Positions 36,587 through 44,758 of a stretch of DNA of 47,713 nucleotides are shown in pieces. Positions within the stretch are counted from its first letter, which is position 1, and every line of letters begins with the position of its first letter. Made by a program: the position numbers and the translations under genes. The notes beneath the pieces were generated by a model. That model saw nothing but the letters and a program-made list of their open reading frames with translations, searched no databases and had not been told where the DNA came from. Source of the stretch: CAVTWJ01 sp963849485 (lineage in GTDB: Bacteria; Oederibacteriota; Muellerivitia; Muellerivitales; Muellerivitaceae); contig CAWKIF010000087.1 of the NCBI GenBank assembly GCA_963849485.1, positions 1-47,713 on the forward strand. The letters run 5' to 3'.

Positions 36587-36785
36587 CACCAGCCTCCCGC
36601 GTCCCCCCTCCTGCAACTTTCTTCCAGGGCCGACTTTTGCCCAGCATTGTGCCCAAGGGAAACCCTTTTCTCAACAACTGTTTGCTTCGGAAACATGGAA
36701 GTTACTGAAAAAAACACCGACTTCCCTCCCCGACAATAATGTCAAGCTCTTCCGTTTCTTTTCATTCCCACTCCGGGCGGCCAAC

Positions 36786-36813
36786 TTGACACAGGGGGGA
36801 CGGCCCCTAGAAT
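36786..36813 (+). promoter_or_regulatory. Sigma-70 promoter for the 6S RNA candidate
   Basis: TTGACA (36786-36791), a 16-bp spacer and TAGAAT (36808-36813). The expected start falls at about 36820-36821, exactly where the predicted RNA stem begins. Confidence 0.6.
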
Positions 36814-36820
36814 AACCCCT

Positions 36821-37000
36821 AAGCCTACTGCGGTGTTCGACCTTGAAATGGGAAATTTTGAGCCACAAAACAAAAAACGGGTTTCCATTAACCTGCCGGG
36901 GATAGTCTTCTTCGGAAGCGATTGAACCGTCCGGGCGGGAACCCACCTGACTCTTGTCAGGCCTCAAAAGAGTACTGTTTCAACCGGCACAGGCGGGGGC
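36821..37000 (+). ncRNA. ssrS: Candidate 6S RNA
   Basis: 6S RNA mimics an open promoter and holds housekeeping RNA polymerase. This 450-bp gap between the glgP pair and rarA contains a roughly 180-nt RNA-like sequence. The ends pair: GCCU (36823) with AGGC (36991), UGC with GCA, GGU with ACC, then UGAAAU (36844) with GUUUCA (36977). A large unpaired centre follows, its 3' side bearing a perfect hairpin CCUGAC-UCUU-GUCAGG (36946-36961), as in many 6S RNAs. The upper arm is closed by GGGUUUCC (36879) with GGGAACCC (36937) and capped by CUUC-UUCG-GAAG. GCGGUGUUCGA near the 5' end and UUUUGAGCC resemble conserved 6S segments. A T6 run ends at 37012. The place between zapA and the cyclo-ligase gene is the classic 6S locus. 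Confidence 0.65.
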
Positions 37001-37066
37001 CCTATCTTTTTTCCACATCTCATACCCTTTCCTTATCCCAACCATTAAACCTAGAGCCAGAGACCC

Positions 37067-38431
37067 ATGGACCTTTTTGATTCAATCCCCGAGGATAAAG
37101 ACCCTGTCCGCCCCCTCGCCATCCGCATGTCCCCCCAGACCCTGGAAGAATACGTGGGCCAAGACCACCTGCTCGGCGAGGGCAAGCTCCTGCGCCGGTT
37201 GCTGGAAGCCAACCGGGTGGTCTCCCTGATCCTCTACGGCCCGCCGGGAACGGGCAAGACGGCCTTCGCCCGGTTGGTGGCCCGTCGCACCAAAAGCCGG
37301 TTCACCGCCCTGAACGCCGTCACCTCCGGCCTCGCGGACCTGCGCAAGGTTTTTGACGAGGCTTCCGAGAACAAGAAACTTTACCAGCGCTCCACGATCC
37401 TTTTTTTGGATGAGATCCACCATTTCAACAAGAGCCAGCAAGACGCCCTCCTGCCCCATTTGGAACAGGGCACGCTGGTCCTGGTGGGGGCTACCACCCA
37501 GAACCCCTTTTTCGCACTCAACAACGCCCTGCTTTCCCGCTCGAGGGTTTGCGAGCTGAAGCCACTGGAAGAGAAGTCGTTGGAAGTGATCTTGGACCGG
37601 GCCCTTGCCGACGGAACCCGTGGCTTGGGACAATACAAGGTTGAACTCACTCCCGAGGCCCGCCGCCACTTGATCGTCTCCTGCGCGGGCGATGCCCGGA
37701 CCCTCTTGAACGCGCTGGAAGTGGGTGTACTCACCACTCCAACAGAGGAGGATGGGAAAATCGCCTTCACGCTGGAGGTGGCCCAAGAATCCATCCAAAA
37801 ACGCCAGGTCCGTTACGATTCCACCGGGGACGGGCACTACGACACCATCTCCGCCTTCATCAAGAGCGTGCGAGGCTCGGACCCGGACGCAGCCCTCTAT
37901 TGGCTGGCCAAGATGCTGTACGCGGGGGAAGACCCCCGGTTTATCGCCCGACGTCTCCTGATTTTGGCCTCGGAAGACGTGGGTAACGCCGATCCCCAAG
38001 CGCTTTTAGTCGCCTCCGCCGCCCAGCAAACGCTGGAATTCGTGGGGCTTCCCGAGGGGCGCATCCCCCTGGCCCAGGCCACGGTTTACCTGGCGACCGC
38101 CCCCAAGAGCAACGCTTCCTATATGGGGCTGGAAAAGGCAACAGCCGATGTCCAACAGGAATCCACTAAAGAGGTTCCCGACCACCTGCGCAACGCCCCC
38201 CACCCCGGAATGAAGGCACTCGGCAAGAGCGTCGGGTATCAATATGCCCATGACTTTCAAGACCATTTCGTCCATCAGGAATATGCCCCCGATCTACCCC
38301 AATACTATTTCCCCACGACCCTCGGATATGAAGCCAAAATCACGGCCTGGATGGAACACCTGAAGGAAATCGCCCAAAAGGCCCCAACCCTCCCCCCCCG
38401 ACCCCTCAACCAGGAGACCCAGCATGGCTAA
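37067..38431 (+). CDS. rarA: Replication-associated recombination protein RarA
   Basis: RarA (MgsA) is an AAA+ ATPase of the clamp-loader group that acts at stalled replication forks. RPLAIRMSPQTLEEYVGQDHL is the family N-terminus, Walker A GPPGTGKT is at 58-65 and Walker B ILFLDEIH at 111-118, followed by the sensor region GATTQNPFFALNNALLSR. The C-terminal tetramerisation part has YDTISAFIKSVRGSDPDAALYWLA. Length 454 is normal. The 6S RNA candidate lies just upstream and the cyclo-ligase start overlaps its end by 8 bp. Confidence 0.96.
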   Translation: MDLFDSIPEDKDPVRPLAIRMSPQTLEEYVGQDHLLGEGKLLRRLLEANRVVSLILYGPPGTGKTAFARLVARRTKSRFTALNAVTSGLADLRKVFDEASENKKLYQRSTILFLDEIHHFNKSQQDALLPHLEQGTLVLVGATTQNPFFALNNALLSRSRVCELKPLEEKSLEVILDRALADGTRGLGQYKVELTPEARRHLIVSCAGDARTLLNALEVGVLTTPTEEDGKIAFTLEVAQESIQKRQVRYDSTGDGHYDTISAFIKSVRGSDPDAALYWLAKMLYAGEDPRFIARRLLILASEDVGNADPQALLVASAAQQTLEFVGLPEGRIPLAQATVYLATAPKSNASYMGLEKATADVQQESTKEVPDHLRNAPHPGMKALGKSVGYQYAHDFQDHFVHQEYAPDLPQYYFPTTLGYEAKITAWMEHLKEIAQKAPTLPPRPLNQETQHG

Positions 38432-39026
38432 AGACCCACCCGTTCCCCCGGACCCGAAAATCTTGTTGAGGGAAAAACTCAAAACCATCCGCGACTCCGT
38501 GGACCGGGGCCTCTCCGAAACGGCCTCCCAGGGGATCTGGAACATCCTCAAAGCCCGCCCGGAATACCATAAAGCCAGGGGGATCGGCGCCTTCGCTTCC
38601 ATCCCCCATGAAATCAACACCTATTCCATCCTCGAGGGCACCCTTTCTTCGGGTAAAAAGCTTTTCCTTCCCAAGGTGGACAAGACGATGGATTCTTTCG
38701 AGTTCCACCCGGTGACCGACCTGAAGAACCTCCAGCCCGGGCCTTTTGGTATCCTCGAACCCACCTCCCCCAATGCCGCCGAATGGGATGAACTGGACCT
38801 GGTCCTGGTTCCCGGCCTCGCCTTTGACCGCCAGGGAAACCGCTTGGGGTTCGGCAAGGGGTTTTATGACCGGGTGATTCCGCGTCTTAAGAAATCCTGC
38901 CTCGTGGTGGGCCTGGGCTACGCCTTCCAGCTCGTCGAGAAGGTTCCTTCAGACAAGCATGACGCTCCGGTACGGGCGGTGCTTTGCGAAACCGGATTCC
39001 ATCTGTGCGGTAAAAATCCCGCGTAA
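38424..39026 (+). CDS. fau: 5-formyltetrahydrofolate cyclo-ligase
   Basis: Returns 5-formyl-THF to the active folate pool as 5,10-methenyl-THF with ATP. The family signature LGFGKGFYDR (141-150) binds phosphate/ATP, and the DLVLVPGLAFDRQGNR strand-loop precedes it. About 200 residues, the usual length. The ATG lies inside the end of rarA (ATGGCTAA overlap). In many bacteria this gene (ygfA) sits beside zapA and 6S RNA, consistent with the region here. Confidence 0.93.
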   Translation: MAKDPPVPPDPKILLREKLKTIRDSVDRGLSETASQGIWNILKARPEYHKARGIGAFASIPHEINTYSILEGTLSSGKKLFLPKVDKTMDSFEFHPVTDLKNLQPGPFGILEPTSPNAAEWDELDLVLVPGLAFDRQGNRLGFGKGFYDRVIPRLKKSCLVVGLGYAFQLVEKVPSDKHDAPVRAVLCETGFHLCGKNPA

Positions 39027-39119
39027 TCGGCAATTATTATTTTGTTTTTTTGCCGCATTGCCTTTCACAACCCTTTTGTTTAATCTTTGGGCCAATTCCA
39101 AGCCAGAAAGGCTTATCCC

Positions 39120-39902
39120 ATGAATATCCTCATGATCGGTGACATTGTCGGCAAACCGGGCCGCCACGCCGTCCACAACAGCCTCAGCCGAATGAAGGCG
39201 GATTATTCCATCGATTTCATCGTGGCCAACGGCGAGAACATCGCCAACGGCACGGGCATCCAGCCCGATTCTTTCAAAAGCCTCGTGGATATGGGGGTGG
39301 ACGTGGTGACTTCCGGCAACCATATCTTTTCCAAACGGGAAGTGAAGGAAATTCTTGGAAAAGACCCACGCCTCCTAAGGCCTCACAATTACCCCTCGGA
39401 AAATCCAGGGTCGGGCCTGGGCGTCTTCGATTGCAAGGGCACCCCCGTGGCGGTCCTGAACCTGATGGGGAGGGTCTACATGTACGCCATCGATTGTCCT
39501 TTCAAGTGCGCCGACAAGGCCCTGGAACAGGTCCGAAGCAAGGCGAAGGTGGTGCTGGTGGATATGCATTGCGAGGCCACGAGCGAGAAAAGGGCGATGG
39601 GATATTATCTGGACGGAAGGGTTTCCTCCGTCACCGGGACCCACACCCATGTCATGACGGCGGACGAGGAGATTTTACCGGGCGGGACGGCCTACCTGAC
39701 GGATATCGGCATGTCGGGCTCTTCCAAATCATTGATCGGCATGAAACCCGAGCCGATCCTGCAAAGGTTTTTATCGGGGGCGCCGGCCCGTTTCGAGGTT
39801 TCCGAGGAACTACCCTACCTGTTCCAAGCCGCCGTGATAACGGTGGACGCGGAAACCGGAAAGGCCACCAAAATCGAGCGCATCCGCCAGTTCGTGAGTT
39901 AA
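39120..39902 (+). CDS. ymdB: YmdB-type (TIGR00282) metallophosphoesterase
   Basis: The 260-residue protein begins MNILMIGDIVGKPGR; Asp8 is the first metal ligand. NGENIANGTG, SGNHIF, DMHCEATSEK and GTHTHVMTADEEIL complete the dimetal site of the calcineurin-like phosphoesterase group. Bacillus YmdB cleaves 2',3'-cyclic nucleotides and affects biofilm and motility choices. ATG 39120 follows GAAAGG; an upstream in-frame start is less likely. The gene usually lies beside rny (RNase Y), but here only 93 bp separate it from the cyclo-ligase gene and rny is missing. Confidence 0.92.
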   Translation: MNILMIGDIVGKPGRHAVHNSLSRMKADYSIDFIVANGENIANGTGIQPDSFKSLVDMGVDVVTSGNHIFSKREVKEILGKDPRLLRPHNYPSENPGSGLGVFDCKGTPVAVLNLMGRVYMYAIDCPFKCADKALEQVRSKAKVVLVDMHCEATSEKRAMGYYLDGRVSSVTGTHTHVMTADEEILPGGTAYLTDIGMSGSSKSLIGMKPEPILQRFLSGAPARFEVSEELPYLFQAAVITVDAETGKATKIERIRQFVS

Positions 39903-39917
39903 CGGACCAACAACAAC

Positions 39918-41141
39918 TTACATACTAATATCGGTGTTGGAAGATTTTCCGGCGGAAGGCGTCGGCGCCGCCGAGCCCGCCGGGGCAGGTGCCGTCACTG
40001 CGGGAGCTGCAGAAGAGGCAGGAACTGGGGTGGTGGCGGGATAAGCGTCCGTTCCAGCGAGTGAGGCAGTGGCCGGTTTGGCCTTCGGCTTGGATAATTG
40101 GGCCTTCAATTTCTTGTAGTACTTCTTCACTGCCAGGGTGTCGGGATCGATCTTCGCAGCGGCCTGGTAATAAACCAGGGCCAACTTCAAATGGTTCTTC
40201 ACTTTCGAGTGGAATTGGTAGATCACGGCCAAGTTGGCGTAGGACTCAGCGTAATAATAATAAGGAACCTTCTCCTTGTACTTCACCGCCTTCTTAAAGC
40301 TGGCGATAGCCGAGGGGTACTTGTGAGCTTTGAGGGCCTTCACCCCCAACGAATAATATTTCTTCATCCGGAAATGGGCGGGTTCATTCGCGGCGGGGGT
40401 GGGAACCGCCTCCATCAGCAATTCGCTGGAGGTCGTGGGCGTGATAACGGGGGTGGGGGTCGGCGTGTTGGTTTCCACGAAGAGATACTTGGGCGTCTCC
40501 AGCGTCGATGTGGGCGTGGGTTGGGGTGAAACCGCGGGGTTCGGGCTGGAGGTTGGGCTGGGGGTCGGGGTGGGCGTTGGGGGCGCTTCAAAAGGTATGG
40601 CGTAATCGACTCCGACCCGGAAGTCTACATATTGCAGGTAGTCGGCATTGTTGCCCAGCCAATTCCCCTCGACGGCGAAATCCAGCGACATCGTCCCGGC
40701 GCATTGCACCTTGGTGCCCAAACCCGCCTTGAGGGCGGCGACCCCGCCCCATTGGGTGTCGGAGCCCTGGGAGAGGTTCAACCCCGCCCCGCCTGAAAGA
40801 TAAGGGTCATAAGGCAGTTTCATTCCCGCCATGGGAAAAAACCGGCCCTCCAGATTCAGGCTTCCGGCGGAAAAACCGGAGCCCCCGTAAAAGGTCACCT
40901 TTTCATATCCGAGGCCCACCGAGGCGAAACGGGTGGGTTGGTATTCGGCCAACAGGTCAAAACCCGCCCCATCGTAATGGCTCAGGCTCAAGAAGGCGGG
41001 CTGAACAGGCGAGGCGTAAAGCCCGAAGACCGAGATGGAAAGCGGGGCCAGGTCGTCGGCCGCTTGAGCGGGGATCCTTCCGGCGGCGAAAAGAGTCAGC
41101 AGGCTCAAAAGAACCGCCCGGCCCGATATTTCAAATTTCAA
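39918..41141 (-). CDS. Secreted beta-barrel/TPR two-part protein of unknown function
   Basis: TTG 41141, after AAAAGGAAAG, opens a signal peptide (VLLSLLTLFAAGRIPAQA). Residues 30-185 show alternating strands rich in Gly and aromatic residues (SVGLGYEKVTFYGGSGFSAG, LNLEGRFFPMAGMKLPYDPYL), like a small outer-membrane barrel. A Pro/Thr-rich linker of about 70 residues follows. Residues 260-350 form TPR-like helices (YYSLGVKALKAHKYPSAI, AVIYQFHSKVKNHLKLALVYYQAAAKIDP). The last 50 residues are Ala/Pro-rich. The combination suggests a barrel anchoring a TPR scaffold, but the side of the membrane is unclear. The TPR part is related to the gene just upstream. Confidence 0.75.
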   Translation of the reverse strand: MKFEISGRAVLLSLLTLFAAGRIPAQAADDLAPLSISVFGLYASPVQPAFLSLSHYDGAGFDLLAEYQPTRFASVGLGYEKVTFYGGSGFSAGSLNLEGRFFPMAGMKLPYDPYLSGGAGLNLSQGSDTQWGGVAALKAGLGTKVQCAGTMSLDFAVEGNWLGNNADYLQYVDFRVGVDYAIPFEAPPTPTPTPSPTSSPNPAVSPQPTPTSTLETPKYLFVETNTPTPTPVITPTTSSELLMEAVPTPAANEPAHFRMKKYYSLGVKALKAHKYPSAIASFKKAVKYKEKVPYYYYAESYANLAVIYQFHSKVKNHLKLALVYYQAAAKIDPDTLAVKKYYKKLKAQLSKPKAKPATASLAGTDAYPATTPVPASSAAPAVTAPAPAGSAAPTPSAGKSSNTDISM

Positions 41142-41185
41142 GTTCTTTCCTTTTAATCTTTTATTTCAGCTCAAGGACCGCCCGG

Positions 41186-41779
41186 TCATTCGGAAGCGGA
41201 TTTCATTTTTTTCAATTTATAGAGATACTTCAGGGCCGTGGGGTTGGTCGGCTCATATCTCAACGCCTTCTTGTAATTCTCAGCCGCGATCTTCAGGTTA
41301 CCCTCGACCGGGAAATAAAACTGATAGATCACGCCCAGGGTCGCGTAGGCCTCGGCAATGATGTAACGGGGAGTATAGGGGTCTTCGTAAGAAACGGCCT
41401 TTTTTAAATAAGCGATGGCCTTTTCATAATCCTTTTCATGGTAGCACTTGATGCCGGCTTGATAGATGTCCTTGGCCTTCAAGACGCCTTGGATCATCTC
41501 CGTGCGCGGGGTCGGGGTTTCGATCGGCGCCGCCTCCGTCGGGGAGGAGGGGGTGGGAGTCGCAGGCTCCCGTTGGATCGATTCCGTTGGAATGGCCGTC
41601 GTCACCGGGGTGATGGAAGAGGCATCGGTTTTCACCGCGGCGGAAGAAAGGGGAGTCGGTTTTCCCTGGTCCCCCAAATCGATGTCCATATTCGCCCAAA
41701 GCTTCGGAACGGCGAGTCCCATCGAGGAAAAAATCACGAAACAAACGAAGGGTCGTCTGAGGTTGGATATCAGTTGCAA
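41186..41779 (-). CDS. Secreted TPR-repeat protein, paralogue of neighbour's TPR part
   Basis: The TTG start at 41779 has a strong AGGAGGGG. A signal peptide (VCFVIFSSMGLAVPKLWA) leads into a Thr/Pro-rich linker (40-95) and then TPR-like helices (97-190): YQAGIKCYHEKDYEKAIAY, AEAYATLGVIYQFYFPVEGNL, AENYKKALRYEPTNPTALKYLYKL. The order and spacing match those of the 39918-41141 protein, including the unusual AxLxVIYQF motif and the ten-residue insert between helices, so the two arose by duplication. It lacks the barrel. The two genes are 44 bp apart and probably co-transcribed after hemL. Confidence 0.75.
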   Translation of the reverse strand: MQLISNLRRPFVCFVIFSSMGLAVPKLWANMDIDLGDQGKPTPLSSAAVKTDASSITPVTTAIPTESIQREPATPTPSSPTEAAPIETPTPRTEMIQGVLKAKDIYQAGIKCYHEKDYEKAIAYLKKAVSYEDPYTPRYIIAEAYATLGVIYQFYFPVEGNLKIAAENYKKALRYEPTNPTALKYLYKLKKMKSASE

Positions 41780-41810
41780 AGGCCCCCTCCTGATTTCACA
41801 TTAAATTTTA

Positions 41811-43112
41811 TCAATTTTTGAGCGTTTCCTCCAAACTTTCTCCAACCGACCTGACAATTTTTTTCGCCAAGTCAAGACTGAGGGCGTCGGAAAAAAACCA
41901 GCACTCAAATTGCGAGGGCGGAAGGTAGACTCCCCGGCGCGCCATGGCCCAGAAGAACTTGGCGAAGCGGGCTGTGTCGCTCTTCTTCGCGTCAAGGTAA
42001 TGGTTGACGGGTCCGGGCGTAAAGAAGAGGGTACCCATGCTTCCCACCCTTTGAAAACAGGCGGGGATTCCGCATTTTTGGATGGCGCGATGGACCCCTT
42101 CCTCGATGAAAGCCGAAAGCTGTTCCAAATGGGCGTAAACCACGTCGTTTTGGAGGGCTTTCAAGGTGGCGATTCCCGCCGTCATGGCTAAGGGGTTGCC
42201 CGAGAGGGTCCCCGCCTGGTAAACCGGCCCCAGGGGCGCCACGAGATTCATGAACTCTTCCCTCCCCCCATAGGCGCCCACCGGCATTCCTCCGCCGATG
42301 ATCTTTCCCAGGGTGGTCAGGTCGGGTTGAATCTTGTAAAGCTCCTGCGCCCCGCCATAAGCCACTCGAAATCCGCACATGACCTCGTCGAAGATCAGCA
42401 AGGCGCCGTTTTTCCGGGTGATCTCCCTCAAACCTTCCAGGAAACCCGGCACCGGCGGCACCAGGCCCATGTTGCCGGCCACGGGTTCCACGATCACGCA
42501 AGCAAGGTCCTTGAACTTCTCGAAGGCCGAGGCCACCAAACCCAGGTCGTTAAAAGGGACACTGAGGGTAAGGGACGCCGTTTCCTCGGGAACCCCCGGG
42601 CTGTCGGGAAGCCCCAACGTGGCGGGGCCGCTTCCCGCGGCCACCAGCAAGGAATCGCCGTGGCCGTGGTAACAGCCGTCGAATTTGAGGATGCGCTTGC
42701 GCCCCGTGGCGGCCCTCGCCAGGCGTATGGCGCTGAAGGTGGCCTCGGTTCCGGAGGAAACAAAACGGACCTTATCAATGGAAGGATAGGCCCTCTTCAG
42801 CTGCAGGGCCAATTCGGTTTCCAGGGGCGAGGGAGCGCCAAAGGTAAAACCCTTGCGCATCGCCCGTTGAACTTGGTTCAGGATGGCCCGGGGCGCGTGC
42901 CCCAGGATCAGGGGGCCCCAGGAACCCACCAGGTCGATATAGCGGTTCCCGTCCACGTCGAAAAGGTAGGGCCCCTTGCCCCGGGTGAAGAAGAGAGGGG
43001 TCCCCCCCACGCCCTTGAAGGCCCGGACGGGGCTGTTGACCCCCCCGACCAGGTGTTTTTGGGCCGCCTCAAAGAGTTTTTTGGAACGGCTGGTTTCGAA
43101 GCTTTCTTTCAT
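41811..43112 (-). CDS. hemL: Glutamate-1-semialdehyde 2,1-aminomutase
   Basis: Forms 5-aminolevulinate from glutamate-1-semialdehyde in the C5 route to tetrapyrroles. FVSSGTEATFSAIRLARA (about 117-134), the KFDGCYHGHGD loop and the PLP-binding Lys270 in TLGKIIGGGMPVG are clear. Length 433 is normal. It stands 90 bp after cdd and belongs with hemB upstream; glutamyl-tRNA reductase (hemA) is not in the window. Confidence 0.96.
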   Translation of the reverse strand: MKESFETSRSKKLFEAAQKHLVGGVNSPVRAFKGVGGTPLFFTRGKGPYLFDVDGNRYIDLVGSWGPLILGHAPRAILNQVQRAMRKGFTFGAPSPLETELALQLKRAYPSIDKVRFVSSGTEATFSAIRLARAATGRKRILKFDGCYHGHGDSLLVAAGSGPATLGLPDSPGVPEETASLTLSVPFNDLGLVASAFEKFKDLACVIVEPVAGNMGLVPPVPGFLEGLREITRKNGALLIFDEVMCGFRVAYGGAQELYKIQPDLTTLGKIIGGGMPVGAYGGREEFMNLVAPLGPVYQAGTLSGNPLAMTAGIATLKALQNDVVYAHLEQLSAFIEEGVHRAIQKCGIPACFQRVGSMGTLFFTPGPVNHYLDAKKSDTARFAKFFWAMARRGVYLPPSQFECWFFSDALSLDLAKKIVRSVGESLEETLKN

Positions 43113-43203
43113 GATTTCTCGTTGGTTGGAATTTGAGGCTCAGTGTAACTGAAGTGGCGGAGGCTGACAACGCATGGAACCCGGGGCACGTTCTTCGAAA
43201 AAG

Positions 43204-43602
43204 TTACCGGTTATCCCGGTAGGGTTTGGGCAAGAGCGCCCGCAAGGGCAGGCTTTCGTCCTTGCCGGTAATCACTTCGATATCGGACTTGTTGTCTTCG
43301 TTGAGCTGGAATATGAATTCCCGGCAGCGCCCGCAAGGGTAGCGGACGGTTCCCTTGTCCGAGACGGCGACGATCTTTTTGATCTTCTTTTCCCCGTGGG
43401 TCAGCATGGAGGCGATGGCGGCATGCTCGGCGCAAAAACCCATGCCGCAGGCCGTGTCGATGCTCACGCCCAGGTAGACGTTGTTCTTGTCGGTTAGGAG
43501 GGCGCAGCCCACGTTGCCGTACTCGAAATTTTCCGAGGCCTTTTTTCTCCCGGCCACGGCCTTGGCCTTTTGGATGAGCGTCCGGTTGGTGAGGGTCGGC
43601 AT
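43204..43602 (-). CDS. cdd: Cytidine deaminase family protein
   Basis: A 132-residue zinc-dependent deaminase of the homotetrameric class. Zinc ligands are Cys57, in FCAEHAA with catalytic Glu59, and Cys90/Cys93 in PCGRCREF. The usual AERxA motif reads AEHAA here, a variation also found in blasticidin-S-deaminase-like members, so the substrate could differ from cytidine. The gene lies between hemB and hemL, 27 bp after hemB, with which it shares no obvious pathway; it may simply be carried in the operon. Confidence 0.85.
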   Translation of the reverse strand: MPTLTNRTLIQKAKAVAGRKKASENFEYGNVGCALLTDKNNVYLGVSIDTACGMGFCAEHAAIASMLTHGEKKIKKIVAVSDKGTVRYPCGRCREFIFQLNEDNKSDIEVITGKDESLPLRALLPKPYRDNR

Positions 43603-43629
43603 GGGGGCTTTATGAATTCCTTTGATGGG

Positions 43630-44607
43630 TTAACCATACTGAAAAAACTTGGCTGCTTCCTTGGCCCAATAGGTCAAGATCCGGTCCGCGCCGGCCCTTT
43701 TAATTGCGATCAGGCTTTCCGCCATGGCCCGATCCTCCTCCAGCCACTTCAGTTTGGCGGCGGCCTTGATCATCGAGTATTCGCCGGAAACATGGTAGGC
43801 CCAAACCGGCGCCAGGAACCGGTGTTTGGCACGGGCGATGATGTCCAGGGCGGTCAAGGCGGGTTTCACCAGAACTACGTCCGCCCCTTCCTCCAAATCC
43901 AGCATGATTTCCTTCATCGCTTCCCGGGGGTTGGAGGAAGGCATTTGGTAGCTTTTGCGGTCGCCAAAAGCGGGGGCCGAATCCGCCGCGTCCCGGAAGG
44001 GTCCGTAGAAGGCTGAGGCGAATTTGGCCGCGTAACTCAGGATCAAGGTATCGGTGAGGCCCCTCGCGTCCAAGGCCTTACGGATGGCCCCGACCCGGCC
44101 ATCCATCATGTCGGAAGGCGCCACCATGTCGGCGCCCGCCTCGGCGTGGGAAAGGGCGACTTTCTGGAGAAGAGCCAGGGTCAAGTCGTTATCCACATCC
44201 TTGCCCTTCAGGATCCCGCAATGGCCGTGGGAAGTGTATTCACAGGCACAAACATCGGTGATGACCACCAACCCTGGGATTTCTTTTTTAAGGAGCCGGA
44301 CCGACTTCTGGACAATCCCGGCCTTCGCGTAGGCCTGGGTGGCCTGGGTGTCTTTTTCTTTGGGCAATCCGAAGAGCAACACCGCCGGAACCCCTAAACT
44401 AAAGGCTTGGCTGGATTCATGGACGAGGGAGGAAAGGCTGTGGCGCTTGACACCCGGCATGGAATCGATCAAGGCGGGGCTCTTCAAGCCTTCCGAGACG
44501 AAAAGCGGAAGGATGAAATCCTGACCTGAGAGGCGGGTTTCCTGGAACAGGGACCGGAGGCCTTTGGTTTTTCTCAATCGGCGCATCCGGTGGGTGGGGT
44601 AAGGCAT
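43630..44607 (-). CDS. hemB: Delta-aminolevulinic acid dehydratase (porphobilinogen synthase)
   Basis: Condenses two 5-aminolevulinate molecules to porphobilinogen. ATG 44607 (MPYPTHRMRRLRK) is preferred to a start 11 codons earlier because the RxRRLR segment is the family's usual opening. Cys120, Cys122 and Cys130 in DVCACEYTSHGHCG form the zinc site, so this is the zinc-dependent type. The Schiff-base lysines are Lys195 (SYAAKFASAFYGPFRDA) and Lys248 (VLVKPAL). About 325 residues, the normal length. First gene of the hemB-cdd-hemL run. Confidence 0.96.
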   Translation of the reverse strand: MPYPTHRMRRLRKTKGLRSLFQETRLSGQDFILPLFVSEGLKSPALIDSMPGVKRHSLSSLVHESSQAFSLGVPAVLLFGLPKEKDTQATQAYAKAGIVQKSVRLLKKEIPGLVVITDVCACEYTSHGHCGILKGKDVDNDLTLALLQKVALSHAEAGADMVAPSDMMDGRVGAIRKALDARGLTDTLILSYAAKFASAFYGPFRDAADSAPAFGDRKSYQMPSSNPREAMKEIMLDLEEGADVVLVKPALTALDIIARAKHRFLAPVWAYHVSGEYSMIKAAAKLKWLEEDRAMAESLIAIKRAGADRILTYWAKEAAKFFQYG

Positions 44608-44633
44608 TATCAGTTCCTGATGGAAGACAACGT

Positions 44634-44745
44634 CCAACACAAGGCCACAAAGACACTATGAACGTCAAAAAACCAATTTTTGATTAAATCTTTTTGAAAC
44701 ACTTTATTATTTTCCTTCCTTAGTGGCTTCGTGTCTTCGTGTTGG
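44634..44745. repeat. Imperfect inverted repeat between hemB and the PilZ gene
   Basis: The 24-bp arm at 44634-44657 (starting CCAACACAAGG) matches the complement of 44722-44745 (starting CCAACACGAAG) at 19 of 24 positions. Between them is about 64 bp of AT-rich sequence. No gene fits. It may be a decayed small mobile repeat or a large hairpin in the PilZ-hemB transcript. Confidence 0.45.
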
Positions 44746-44758
44746 CTGTGGAATTTGC

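Noticed and set aside
36721..36765. A minus-strand TTGACA near 36750 as a promoter for the glgP pair
   Set aside because: No acceptable -10 hexamer lies 16-18 bases downstream of it.
36671..36967. A 98-codon minus-strand frame upstream of the glgP pair
   Set aside because: No ribosome site or protein-like pattern, and it runs across the promoter and half of the 6S RNA candidate.
39027..39119. A CGGCAA/TTGCCG inverted repeat with a T-run as a terminator before ymdB
   Set aside because: The arms are short and the loop long, and the T-run is inside the loop, so it is not a normal terminator.
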